Source: a virus
DNA length: 38,022 bases
IMG/VR virus record: IMGVR_UViG_3300042549_005319
Span: 1-38,022 of that record
Reading direction: 5' to 3' (one strand)
The position numbers and the translations under genes are program-made. Each line of letters opens with the position of its first letter. Position 1 is the first letter of the stretch. The notes under the pieces were generated by a model, which saw only the letters and a program-made list of their open reading frames with translations, ran no database searches and had not been told where the DNA came from. Positions 23,716 through 30,872 of this stretch are shown piece after piece.

Positions 23716-23748
23716 CCCAGTCCTTGGGCTTGCAGGCAAAGGACTGGG
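23716..23748. repeat. 10-bp perfect inverted repeat
   Basis: CCCAGTCCTT at 23716-23725 and AAGGACTGGG at 23739-23748 with 13 bases between. It lies upstream of the reverse gene at 23675 in the gene-free stretch 23676-23902, so it could be an operator or a hairpin in that gene's leader. No T-run follows on either strand. Confidence 0.5.
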
Positions 23749-23835
23749 GAATCCGTTGCGTGAGGGCAGGAGGCTACTATCGGAGGTCGGCGGGGCGTTA
23801 CTGGCATTCCGTCCACCCTGGATGAGTAGACAGCC

Positions 23836-23863
23836 TTGTCTTAAAAAATCATATCAGTATGCT
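23836..23863 (+). promoter_or_regulatory. Candidate promoter for the gene at 23903
   Basis: TTGTCT (23836-23841) and TATGCT (23858-23863) are 16 bp apart, each four of six matches to consensus, in an AT-rich patch about 40 bases before the start codon. This would let the insert be expressed independently of late transcription. Confidence 0.45.
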
Positions 23864-23902
23864 GGCTAAAGGATGGCGCGGTGAACGATAGGAATTACGG
23901 AT

Positions 23903-24322
23903 ATGGGTTTTTTTAGTTTCATCGAAGCGATTGGTAACGGTCTGGATTCAGCCCTTCGAAGCGCTATCTCCGTAGGCGATGACGTAGTTGGAGTCGTTGG
24001 CAATGGGGCACAAGCGGTTGAAGATAGTATTAAGGAAAATCCTGTTGCTGCTGTGACGGTAGCCGCTATTGCGACAGGGGGCCTGGCGTTTGTCGCCGCG
24101 CCCGCGATTGCGACTGCGATTGGCAGCACGGGACTTCTTGGCGCTGCAAGCACTGGCACTGCCATTAGCACGCTGACAGGCGCCGCAGCTACGAATGCAT
24201 CACTGGCTGCGCTGGGTGGCGGTGCACTTGCTGCCGGCGGTGGTGGCATGGCTGCCGGAGCCGTAGTAGTTGCGGGTACAGGCGCCGCAGTGGGCGGAGG
24301 AGCTGCGCTAGCCGTCAGCTAA
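23903..24322 (+). CDS. Ala/Gly-rich hydrophobic protein, likely membrane active
   Basis: 139 residues. A short amphipathic lead (MGFFSFIEAIGNGLDSALRS) is followed by at least three hydrophobic Ala/Gly segments (about 48-70, 78-100, 105-135) with GxxxG-like packing. There is no signal peptide or lipobox. AGGAA lies upstream of the ATG, its own promoter is likely at 23836, and a strong terminator follows. Such proteins in prophages can be superinfection-exclusion or pore-type factors, but nothing here is diagnostic. No homologue recognised. Confidence 0.65.
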   Translation: MGFFSFIEAIGNGLDSALRSAISVGDDVVGVVGNGAQAVEDSIKENPVAAVTVAAIATGGLAFVAAPAIATAIGSTGLLGAASTGTAISTLTGAAATNASLAALGGGALAAGGGGMAAGAVVVAGTGAAVGGGAALAVS

Positions 24323-24344
24323 TTGGCATATGCATTCGTTAAGT

Positions 24345-24368
24345 GCCCGGCCCAGCGCCGGGCTTTTT
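24345..24368 (+). terminator. Intrinsic terminator
   Basis: Stem GCCCGGC / GCCGGGC (24345-24351 with 24357-24363), loop CCAGC, five T. Closes the unit of the gene at 23903. Confidence 0.9.
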
Positions 24369-24441
24369 CATTTCCGTCCGACCCGGTACCATCGTGGATT
24401 CTCTGCCGATAGGAGTGACCTGAGATGCGTGTCCATTCATC

Positions 24442-24717
24442 TCAACACAAATCCTCGCTCTCAGCTTGGGCATCGGAGCCGTCAAACAGCTCAAGAAGCA
24501 TCTGATCATGGGCCTTCTGAGAAGCTGAGTAGAGCATGCATCGGTCTAGAAGGATTGTCTTCATTCTGCGAGCCGAGCCCATGTGCTTGGGGTCGACTGA
24601 GATCGTCGCAGTCTTGCCGCTCCGGGTATCGGTGACTTGCAGGTTGTAACTTCCAATCAAGCCGTCATCCCGCTTGGTGTGTCCGAGGCATTTGAATGAG
24701 AGAGTGGGCTCTGTCAT
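24442..24717 (-). CDS. Small reverse-strand hypothetical protein
   Basis: 91 residues from ATG 24715-24717 (GGAA upstream); longer in-frame starts would read through a hairpin at 24739-24757. The protein has a strand-rich first half (YNLQVTDTRSGKTATISVDP) and a helical acidic C-terminus (HDQMLLELFDGSDAQAESED). Function unknown. On the opposite strand at 24411 lies an orphan ribosome site and start codon, suggesting an earlier + strand gene was replaced. Confidence 0.55.
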   Translation of the reverse strand: MTEPTLSFKCLGHTKRDDGLIGSYNLQVTDTRSGKTATISVDPKHMGSARRMKTILLDRCMLYSASQKAHDQMLLELFDGSDAQAESEDLC

Positions 24718-24738
24718 ACCATTCCATATTGATTGAAG

Positions 24739-24763
24739 GCCCAGCGCAGCGCTGGGCATTTTC
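24739..24763 (+). terminator. Hairpin with T-run, + strand, no gene before it
   Basis: Stem GCCCAGCGC / GCGCTGGGC (24739-24747 with 24749-24757) followed on the + strand by ATTTTC. The only + strand start upstream is an orphan (24425). On the minus strand it also lies just after the gene ending at 24803 but has a poor T-run in that direction. Confidence 0.6.
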
Positions 24764-24802
24764 GTTTCTGATACGCATGAAAAAATACGAATCAGACTTG
24801 AG

Positions 24803-25264
24803 TTAGTAGAGGCGACGATCACGCCGCTTGATGCGACTCCGATACTTCAGCATTTCGTCCACTCTTGTTGACGTTACCAGCCAAGCGAGTTCAAAAATTA
24901 GAAGCGGGATGCCTGTCAGTGAGGCATAGAGAATTGCCAAAATGTAGTTCTTTTGAGTCACGGGCGGGGCAAATCCGAAGCTCAACACACATCCCGCTGC
25001 GTTCAAAATGAACAGCGTTAGCATGGCGTAACTCAGCGCGATCTCCCGGTTAATCTTTGCGCTGTCGAATCTAGCGGCCTTGATACGTTTTAAGTCCTTA
25101 AGCTTCCGGCCTCGGAAAAAAGATCGAATGCGGCCCTTAGCTCCGGCGAGCATAGCGTGAACCGCACTGTGCGATGAGCGATACAAAAATTGAAGTAGAA
25201 ACCCTGTGAGCGCGGATACAGCACTGCTTATCCAAAATTGAGGGTTTGTTGTCCATTCTTCCAT
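24803..25264 (-). CDS. Reverse-strand inner-membrane protein, three spans
   Basis: 153 residues from ATG 25262-25264, with GGAAG upstream on the minus strand; the longer frame to 25453 would overlap the divergent lipoprotein gene. Membrane segments at about 10-27 (FWISSAVSALTGFLLQFL), 78-98 (YAMLTLFILNAAGCVLSFGF) and 108-130 (YILAILYASLTGIPLLIFEL); a strongly basic cytoplasmic loop (RSFFRGRKLKDLKRIKAAR) and tail (YRSRIKRRDRR). No family recognised. Divergent from the lipoprotein gene with 103 bases between starts, so both may be expressed in the lysogen and act at the envelope. Confidence 0.65.
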   Translation of the reverse strand: MEEWTTNPQFWISSAVSALTGFLLQFLYRSSHSAVHAMLAGAKGRIRSFFRGRKLKDLKRIKAARFDSAKINREIALSYAMLTLFILNAAGCVLSFGFAPPVTQKNYILAILYASLTGIPLLIFELAWLVTSTRVDEMLKYRSRIKRRDRRLY

Positions 25265-25367
25265 GAGTGCTTCCGCTGGTTGTAGGGTTTTCAATTGGCT
25301 TGGGGTAGGTTCGAGATGCTGCACGGTCAATGCTACAGTACGCACCATTTCCACAGGAGTGACCTGC

Positions 25368-25712
25368 ATGAAATTGATCGTAGGAGCGGTGGCGGTAGCG
25401 CTGTTGGCGGGGTGCTCAACCCCAAGTGATTTGAAAAAGAATCCTCCGTCCATTAGCGCAAGCTCAAAGAAGTCTCCGAAGCAATATGCTCTGTGTGTTC
25501 TCCCTAAATGGCAGGAGTCCCGCTCAGCATCGACTATGTCTGAAACCGAGAACGGCTACCGCTTGATCGTGGCTACAGATATTTCGGCTGATGAAGTGCT
25601 TGAGGTAATCAGCATCGGTTCGGGAAGCAATGTGTCTCTCTACCAGAGAATGCCATGGGCAAAAATGGTGGGACGAGGAGCGATCGAGGACGCAGTCCGA
25701 GACTGTTTGTGA
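25368..25712 (+). CDS. Small lipoprotein (moron)
   Basis: 114 residues from ATG 25368 with AGGAG and a repeated AGGAGTGACCTG leader. Signal peptide residues 1-15 with lipobox LAGC (lipidated C16); Ser at +2 favours the outer membrane. The mature part is a small mixed domain (KQYALCVLPKWQES, NGYRLIVATDISADEVLEVI). Phage lipoproteins placed beside tail genes, such as Cor, often block receptors against superinfection; this is a possibility from location and topology only. Own terminator downstream. Confidence 0.75.
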   Translation: MKLIVGAVAVALLAGCSTPSDLKKNPPSISASSKKSPKQYALCVLPKWQESRSASTMSETENGYRLIVATDISADEVLEVISIGSGSNVSLYQRMPWAKMVGRGAIEDAVRDCL

Positions 25713-25727
25713 CACGCTTAAATTAAA

Positions 25728-25753
25728 CAAGCCGCCAAATGGCGGTTTTTTTT
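25728..25753 (+). terminator. Intrinsic terminator
   Basis: Stem CCGCC / GGCGG (25732-25736 with 25741-25745) extended by flanking A-T pairs, loop AAAT, then eight T. It closes the K-I insert directly before tail gene I. Confidence 0.88.
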
Positions 25754-25769
25754 CGTCAGGAGTAAATGC

Positions 25770-26366
25770 GTGATGTCGGCGACAGCTTCGAATCCATTGA
25801 TGACTACGATTCTTCTCTCTGGGCCATTGGCGAGAGTATTCGGTCGCGTGCATCTGCGGGAGCTCAACAGCAAATCTGTAGGTGAGGCATTTCAGGCCTT
25901 GAAATGCACGATTGAAGGGTTTGAAGGCGCGATAAAAGATTTGGATCGTCGCGGAATGCGGTTTGCAATTTTCCGGAACCGGAAGAATGTTGGTGAGAAG
26001 GACTTTACGCTGGGTGGCGCTCAAGAGATTCGGATCGTTCCGGTGATCTCGGGTAGCAAGCGAGCGGGCGTCCTTCAAACGATCATCGGCGTCGTGCTTA
26101 TCGCCGCGTCGTTCTTTGCTGGCGGCGCTGGGCCTTCGCTGTTCTCGGCCGGTCTCGCAATGACTGCTGGCGGTGTAATCCAAATGCTCAGCCCCCAAGC
26201 CTCAGGCCTGAAGCAAAGCGCATCCCCCGAAAACTCGCCGTCCTACGCCTTCGGTAGCGCCAAGAACACCACGGCCAGCGGCAACCCGGTACCGATCTGC
26301 ATTGGCGAGCGCCGTTGGGGCGGGATGATCATTTCTGCGTCGATCCTAGCTGAAGACAGAGTTTGA
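25770..26366 (+). CDS. Tail assembly protein I
   Basis: 198 residues (GTG 25770 or ATG 25773, AGGAG upstream). Lambda I pattern: TTILLSGPLARVFGRVHLRE, then SVGEAFQALKCTIEGFEGAI, a hydrophobic hairpin at about 108-135 (VLQTIIGVVLIAASFFAGGA) and a C-terminal GNPVPICIGERRWGG. Gene I lies between K and J in lambda-like phages and is needed for tail tip assembly but is absent or scarce in virions. It is separated from K by six inserted genes and from J by one. Confidence 0.9.
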   Translation: MMSATASNPLMTTILLSGPLARVFGRVHLRELNSKSVGEAFQALKCTIEGFEGAIKDLDRRGMRFAIFRNRKNVGEKDFTLGGAQEIRIVPVISGSKRAGVLQTIIGVVLIAASFFAGGAGPSLFSAGLAMTAGGVIQMLSPQASGLKQSASPENSPSYAFGSAKNTTASGNPVPICIGERRWGGMIISASILAEDRV

Positions 26367-26416
26367 CATAACTACTTATGGTCGGAGATCTTTGCATCTT
26401 TCTCAGGGAGGAAGCT

Positions 26417-26890
26417 ATGAGCAGCGATGTGTTGATCTATCGATACAGTCCTGGTTTTCCGTGGAGTAAGAGGGCAGGAGTCGACATTCCCGTGCCTTGT
26501 AACGAGCCAGATGAAAGCGTTTTAGCAATCAAGTACGTCTTTTGGCCACATGAAAAATCAGATGGTGGCGCTTTTGACTCTGGAGGCTTGGTGTTTGAGG
26601 TGTGCGGCTGGTTCAAAACAATAAATCCTGAGGGCGAGGCTAGCTGGCGTTTGAGTTTCAGCAGGGCGGTAGAGGCACCCGCAACTGTAGGCGGGTTGTT
26701 TTTGAAGAGAGATATCAATAACGCCGGCAGTGTGAATAATCTTTTTTCACAAAATACAGTCTTTGATGTAAAGGGTTTTCCGGCAGAGTCTGTAAACGAA
26801 ACCTATTTATCAATTGATACGGCCAAGAAGGGAATGTCGCTTTTCTACGGTATTAGGGCCGAGTTTATTACTGTGAGGATCGAGCAGTAA
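26417..26890 (+). CDS. AT-rich insert between I and J (moron)
   Basis: 157 residues from ATG 26417, with a strong AGGGAGGA ribosome site; the earlier ATG 26378 has none. Strand-rich protein with FPWSKRAGVDIPVPCNEPDE, then VLAIKYVFWPHEKSD and a C-terminal LFYGIRAEFITVRIEQ; no signal peptide. Base composition is clearly lower in G+C than I and J. TG-A-CATAAC at 26365-26373 could be an extended -10. A terminator follows at 26908. The family is unknown to me. Confidence 0.7.
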   Translation: MSSDVLIYRYSPGFPWSKRAGVDIPVPCNEPDESVLAIKYVFWPHEKSDGGAFDSGGLVFEVCGWFKTINPEGEASWRLSFSRAVEAPATVGGLFLKRDINNAGSVNNLFSQNTVFDVKGFPAESVNETYLSIDTAKKGMSLFYGIRAEFITVRIEQ

Positions 26891-26907
26891 TTGCTTAATG
26901 ACTTTGC

Positions 26908-26929
26908 ACCCGCTTCGGCGGGTTTTTTT
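26908..26929 (+). terminator. Intrinsic terminator with UUCG loop
   Basis: Stem ACCCGC / GCGGGT closed by TTCG, seven T after. Identical over 29 bp (26908-26936) to the terminator at 11870-11898. It directly precedes gene J's ribosome site. Confidence 0.92.
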
Positions 26930-26945
26930 ATGCCTGGAGGAAAGC

Positions 26946-29900
26946 ATGGGCGCAGCGGAACAGATGGAAATCCATGGCGAGAAGGGCGGCAGCAGCAAGC
27001 CTAAATCGCCGACCGAAGCCAGCGACAGCCTGCGCTCGACCAACTTGGCAAAGCTACTTATCGCAGTGGGCGAGGGTGAGTTCGACAGTGTCCCGACCGA
27101 TTACGACATCTACTTGGACAACACGCCGATCCGCGATGCCAGCGGCAACTACAACTTCCCGAACGTGAAGTGGGACTGGCGCCCGGGCTCGGTGGATCAG
27201 ATGTACATCCCTGGCATTCCGGCGGTAGAGAACGAGACGTCGCTGAACATTGAGCTGCGCAGCGATTCTGCGTGGGTGCGCTCGATCACCAATACCCAGC
27301 TTTCCGCCGTGCGCATGCGTTTGGCTTGGCCAGCGCTGCAGAGGTCTGATGACCGCGGTAATGTCGGCGGTTACCGCATCGAATACGCGATCGACGTGGC
27401 CACCGATGGCGGCGCCTATCAGCAGGTGCTGGTGGATGCAGTCGACGGCAAGACCACCACGCGCTACGAGCGCTCGCGCCGCATCGATTTGCCAGACGCC
27501 GCCACTGGCTGGCAGATCCGCGTACGCCGCCTCACGCCAAACCAGAACACCAACAAGATCGCCGACACCATGCTGGTGGCCGGTTACACCGAAGTCATCG
27601 ACGCCAAGCTGCGCTATCCGAACACCGCGCTGCTTTACATCGAGTTCGACGCCGAGCAGTTCACCAACATCCCGGCGGTGACCGTGAAGTGCAAGGCGCG
27701 GCGCTGGATGGTGCCGAGCAACTACGACCCGATCCTTCGCACCTACACCGGGACGTGGGACGGCTCGATGAAATCGGCCTGGACCAATAACCCGGCGTGG
27801 ATCACCTACGGTATCTGTACTGAAGAGCGCTTCGGCCTGGGCAAGCGCATCAAGCCGTTTATGGTCGACAAGTGGGAGCTGTACCGCATTGCCCAATATT
27901 GCGACCAGTTGGTGCCGAACGGACTGGGCGGCCAGGAACCGCGCTTTCTCTGTGATATGAACCTGCAGGGCAAGGCTGATGCCTGGTCGCTGCTGCGTGA
28001 TATCTCGGCGATTTACCGGGGCATGACGTACTGGGCGCAAGGTCAACTGGTGATGCAGGCAGACATGCCGCGCGCGCAGGACTTCGACTACGTCTTCACC
28101 CGGGCAAACGTCATCGACGGCAAGTTCTCCTATGGCAGCGCCTCGGCGAAAACCCGTTACACCCGAGCGCTGGTCAGCTACGACAATCCGGCGAACAACT
28201 ACGACACCGACGTGATTCCGTTCGCAGACCTGGATCTGCAACGCCGCTACGGCGACCGCCCGACAGAGCTGAGCGCCATTGGCTGCACCCGCGCATCCGA
28301 GGCCCAGCGGCGTGGCAAGTGGGCGATCCTCAGCAACAACCAAGACCGCACCGTTTCGTTCAAGACTGGTCTGGAAGGAGTGATCCCACTGCCGGGCCAT
28401 ATCATCCCGGTGGCGGATTCGCTGCTGGCTGGTCGTGAAGTGGGCGGCCGAATCTCGGCGGTGGCGGGGCGGGTGATCACGCTCGATCGCGACACCCAGG
28501 CTAAGGCCGGTGATCGTCTGATCATCAACCTGCCGGGCGGACGCGCCGAAGGTCGCACCGTGCAGAGTGCCAGCGGCCGCGCCTTGACCGTCACGGTCGC
28601 CTACAGCGAACCGCCGGTGGCGCAGTTGCAATGGGCGCTCGACGCCGATGACCTGGCCATTCCGTTGTATCGCGTACTGCGCACCAAGCGCACCACCGAG
28701 GGCGATTACGAAATCAGCGCGCTCCAGTTCGAGCCGAGTAAGTTCGCATTCATCGACACCGGCGCACGCCTGGAAGAACGCCCGATCAGCGTGATCCCGA
28801 TCACTGTTGTTCCGGCGCCGGCGAGCGTTTCGCTGTCGTCGACTTCATCGGTTGTGCAGGGGCTGGCCGTGGCCACCATGACCATCAGCTGGCCCGCCGT
28901 GGATGGCGCGGTCGGCTATGACGTGGAGTGGCGCAAGGACAGCGGCAACTGGATCAAGCTGCAGCGCACCGGCATGACCAACGTGGACGTCGTCGGCATC
29001 TACGCTGGCGCTTATGTGGCCCGGGTTCGCGCGGTGAGCGCGTTCGACATCACGTCGCCGTGGCGAAACTCGATCCTGACCAACCTCAGCGGTAAACAGG
29101 CGCTGCCCCCGGCGCTGGCGTTCTTGACCGCGACGCCGCTGCTGTTTGGCATCTATCTCAAGTGGGGTTTCCCTGCTGGCGCCGAGGACAGCCAGCGCAC
29201 GGAGATCTGGTACGGGCCGACGACTGATCTAGAAGCCGCAACCAAGCTGACAGACCTGGCCTATCCGCAAAGTGATTTCTCCATGCTCGGCCTGCGCGCC
29301 GGCGTGACCTTCTACTTCTGGGGGCGAATCGTCGACAAGATCGGCAACATCGGGCCGTGGTATCCGATCGGCCTCGGTGTGCAGGGGCAATCCAGCTCCG
29401 ATGCTGCTGCCATTCTGGAGATGATCGCCGGGCAGATCACGGAAACAGAGCTTGGCCAGGACCTTCGAGACGAGATCGACAAAATCCCAGGCTTGCAGGC
29501 GCAGATCGATGCGCTTGACGGATTGAAGGGGTACGACCCCGAAGCCACCTACGAAGAGTACGACCTGGTGGTGCAGGGAAAGCGGATCTACCAGGCCACC
29601 GGCCCTGTCCCGCTCAACATGCCGCCGCCGAACCCGCTGTACTGGCTCGACGTTGGGCAGACCGTTGAAAGTGCAAACGGCCTGGCCCAGCAAGTGGCGA
29701 CCAACACCGCCGAGATCATCGAGATCGACGGCGTTGTTACTGCCCAGGCAACGGCCTTCGAAGCCCTTCGCGCCTCTTACCGAGACGATGACGGCGCTGG
29801 CGATCTCGCGGACGCGATCAAAAGCTACACCAGCACCGCTTCGCTTGCGTCCGAATCGAAGGTTCGAGCCTCTGAGAACGAGGCAATGGCAAGGCGCGTA

Positions 29901-30512
29901 ACGACCTTCGACGCAAAAATCGGAGAGAACGCGGCGAACATCACCGAGCTTGAAGAAGTGGTGGTCACCAACCAGCAGGCCTCTGTGCAGCAGATCACTC
30001 AGCTGAGTACGACCGTCGGCAGTCAGCAAACAGCAATCGAGCAAAATACTTCGATCGTCAACGACGTGAACGGGAAGATATCGGCCAGTTGGTCGGTGAA
30101 GATGCAATACAACTCCGGCACGGGCCAGTACATCGCTGCCGGTATCGGGCTTGGTATTGAAAACGGGCCAGCAGGATTGCAGAGCCAGCTCCTGGTGAGT
30201 GCCGACCGTTTCGCCATCGTCAACACCATCGCCGGCGGTGCCATCGCGGTTCCGTTCGCCGTACAAGGCGGGCAGGTGTTCATGAACTCGGCGTTCATCC
30301 AGGACGGAACGATCACCAACGCGAAGATCGGTAGCTATATCAGCTCGACCAACTACATCGCCGGCCAGCAAGGCTGGATCCTGAACAAAGACGGCACGCT
30401 TGAAATAAACGGCATTGTTCCGGGGCAGGGGCGTCTGGTGATCAACTCACTGAACGTCTCGGTCTACGACGCCAATAACGTCTTGCGTGTTCGTCTCGGC
30501 TATCTGGGGTAA
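26946..30512 (+). CDS. Central tail fibre / host specificity protein J
   Basis: 1188 residues from ATG 26946 (GGAGGAAAGC directly upstream; an ORF start at 26898 would read through the terminator). The first 600 residues match the conserved J core (FDSVPTDYDIYLDNTPIRDA, WDWRPGSVDQMYIPG, ARRWMVPSNYDP, WITYGICTEERFGLGKRI). A fibronectin-like domain lies at about 620-715; residues 915-1045 are coiled coil; the end (TNAKIGSYISSTNYIAGQQG then WILNKDGTLEINGIV) is the usual C-terminal fibre foot. J forms the tip fibre and contacts the receptor, so its last 200 residues probably set host range. Confidence 0.93.
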   Translation: MGAAEQMEIHGEKGGSSKPKSPTEASDSLRSTNLAKLLIAVGEGEFDSVPTDYDIYLDNTPIRDASGNYNFPNVKWDWRPGSVDQMYIPGIPAVENETSLNIELRSDSAWVRSITNTQLSAVRMRLAWPALQRSDDRGNVGGYRIEYAIDVATDGGAYQQVLVDAVDGKTTTRYERSRRIDLPDAATGWQIRVRRLTPNQNTNKIADTMLVAGYTEVIDAKLRYPNTALLYIEFDAEQFTNIPAVTVKCKARRWMVPSNYDPILRTYTGTWDGSMKSAWTNNPAWITYGICTEERFGLGKRIKPFMVDKWELYRIAQYCDQLVPNGLGGQEPRFLCDMNLQGKADAWSLLRDISAIYRGMTYWAQGQLVMQADMPRAQDFDYVFTRANVIDGKFSYGSASAKTRYTRALVSYDNPANNYDTDVIPFADLDLQRRYGDRPTELSAIGCTRASEAQRRGKWAILSNNQDRTVSFKTGLEGVIPLPGHIIPVADSLLAGREVGGRISAVAGRVITLDRDTQAKAGDRLIINLPGGRAEGRTVQSASGRALTVTVAYSEPPVAQLQWALDADDLAIPLYRVLRTKRTTEGDYEISALQFEPSKFAFIDTGARLEERPISVIPITVVPAPASVSLSSTSSVVQGLAVATMTISWPAVDGAVGYDVEWRKDSGNWIKLQRTGMTNVDVVGIYAGAYVARVRAVSAFDITSPWRNSILTNLSGKQALPPALAFLTATPLLFGIYLKWGFPAGAEDSQRTEIWYGPTTDLEAATKLTDLAYPQSDFSMLGLRAGVTFYFWGRIVDKIGNIGPWYPIGLGVQGQSSSDAAAILEMIAGQITETELGQDLRDEIDKIPGLQAQIDALDGLKGYDPEATYEEYDLVVQGKRIYQATGPVPLNMPPPNPLYWLDVGQTVESANGLAQQVATNTAEIIEIDGVVTAQATAFEALRASYRDDDGAGDLADAIKSYTSTASLASESKVRASENEAMARRVTTFDAKIGENAANITELEEVVVTNQQASVQQITQLSTTVGSQQTAIEQNTSIVNDVNGKISASWSVKMQYNSGTGQYIAAGIGLGIENGPAGLQSQLLVSADRFAIVNTIAGGAIAVPFAVQGGQVFMNSAFIQDGTITNAKIGSYISSTNYIAGQQGWILNKDGTLEINGIVPGQGRLVINSLNVSVYDANNVLRVRLGYLG

Positions 30513-30515
30513 TCA

Positions 30516-30872
30516 ATGGCGCTATTTGGACTGCGCGTCTTTAACGAGAGTGGTCAGCTCGCTATGGACACCAACAGCTTTACCTACCAGGTGCTCTGGC
30601 AGGGCGTCATCGATTTCAGTGGGGCTGCGCCCAGCTACACGCTGAATATTCCCGGCTTCAACCCGGCCAACTGCGTGTTCATGATCATCCCGACGAGGGT
30701 GCAGGATGTGCAGCCATCCGAGACGGACGGCAGCGCTAACCAAAAATCCTATCCATTCGTCACCACTGCGGTAGGCCAGGTTGTTGTGCTCAAGAAAAAC
30801 CCATCAGCGAGCTCTTCCACAATTGGGTCAACGGTAGTGGCCAAGGCTTACGCGATTAGGTATGGGACATGA
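30516..30872 (+). CDS. Distal tail / fibre-associated protein
   Basis: 118 residues, beta-rich (MALFGLRVFNESGQLAMDTN, VDFSGAAP-like DFSGAAPSYTLNIPG). It starts three bases after J and overlaps the next gene by four. The opening pattern FGLRVFNESGQLAMDTN resembles small tail proteins that follow J in many pseudomonad phages. Probably part of the tip or a fibre network; function not established. Confidence 0.7.
   Translation: MALFGLRVFNESGQLAMDTNSFTYQVLWQGVIDFSGAAPSYTLNIPGFNPANCVFMIIPTRVQDVQPSETDGSANQKSYPFVTTAVGQVVVLKKNPSASSSTIGSTVVAKAYAIRYGT

Noticed and set aside
23676-23816. N-terminal extension of the reverse gene at 23463
   Set aside because: Pro/Arg-rich lead with no ribosome site; it contains an inverted repeat, so it is more likely a leader region.
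24425-24505. 26-codon + strand frame after a strong ribosome site
   Set aside because: Ser-rich and antisense to a better reverse gene; treated as a remnant start rather than a gene.
27054-28631. A 525-codon minus-strand open frame
   Set aside because: Antisense to the conserved core of J; His/Arg/Val-rich shadow with no ribosome site or family pattern.
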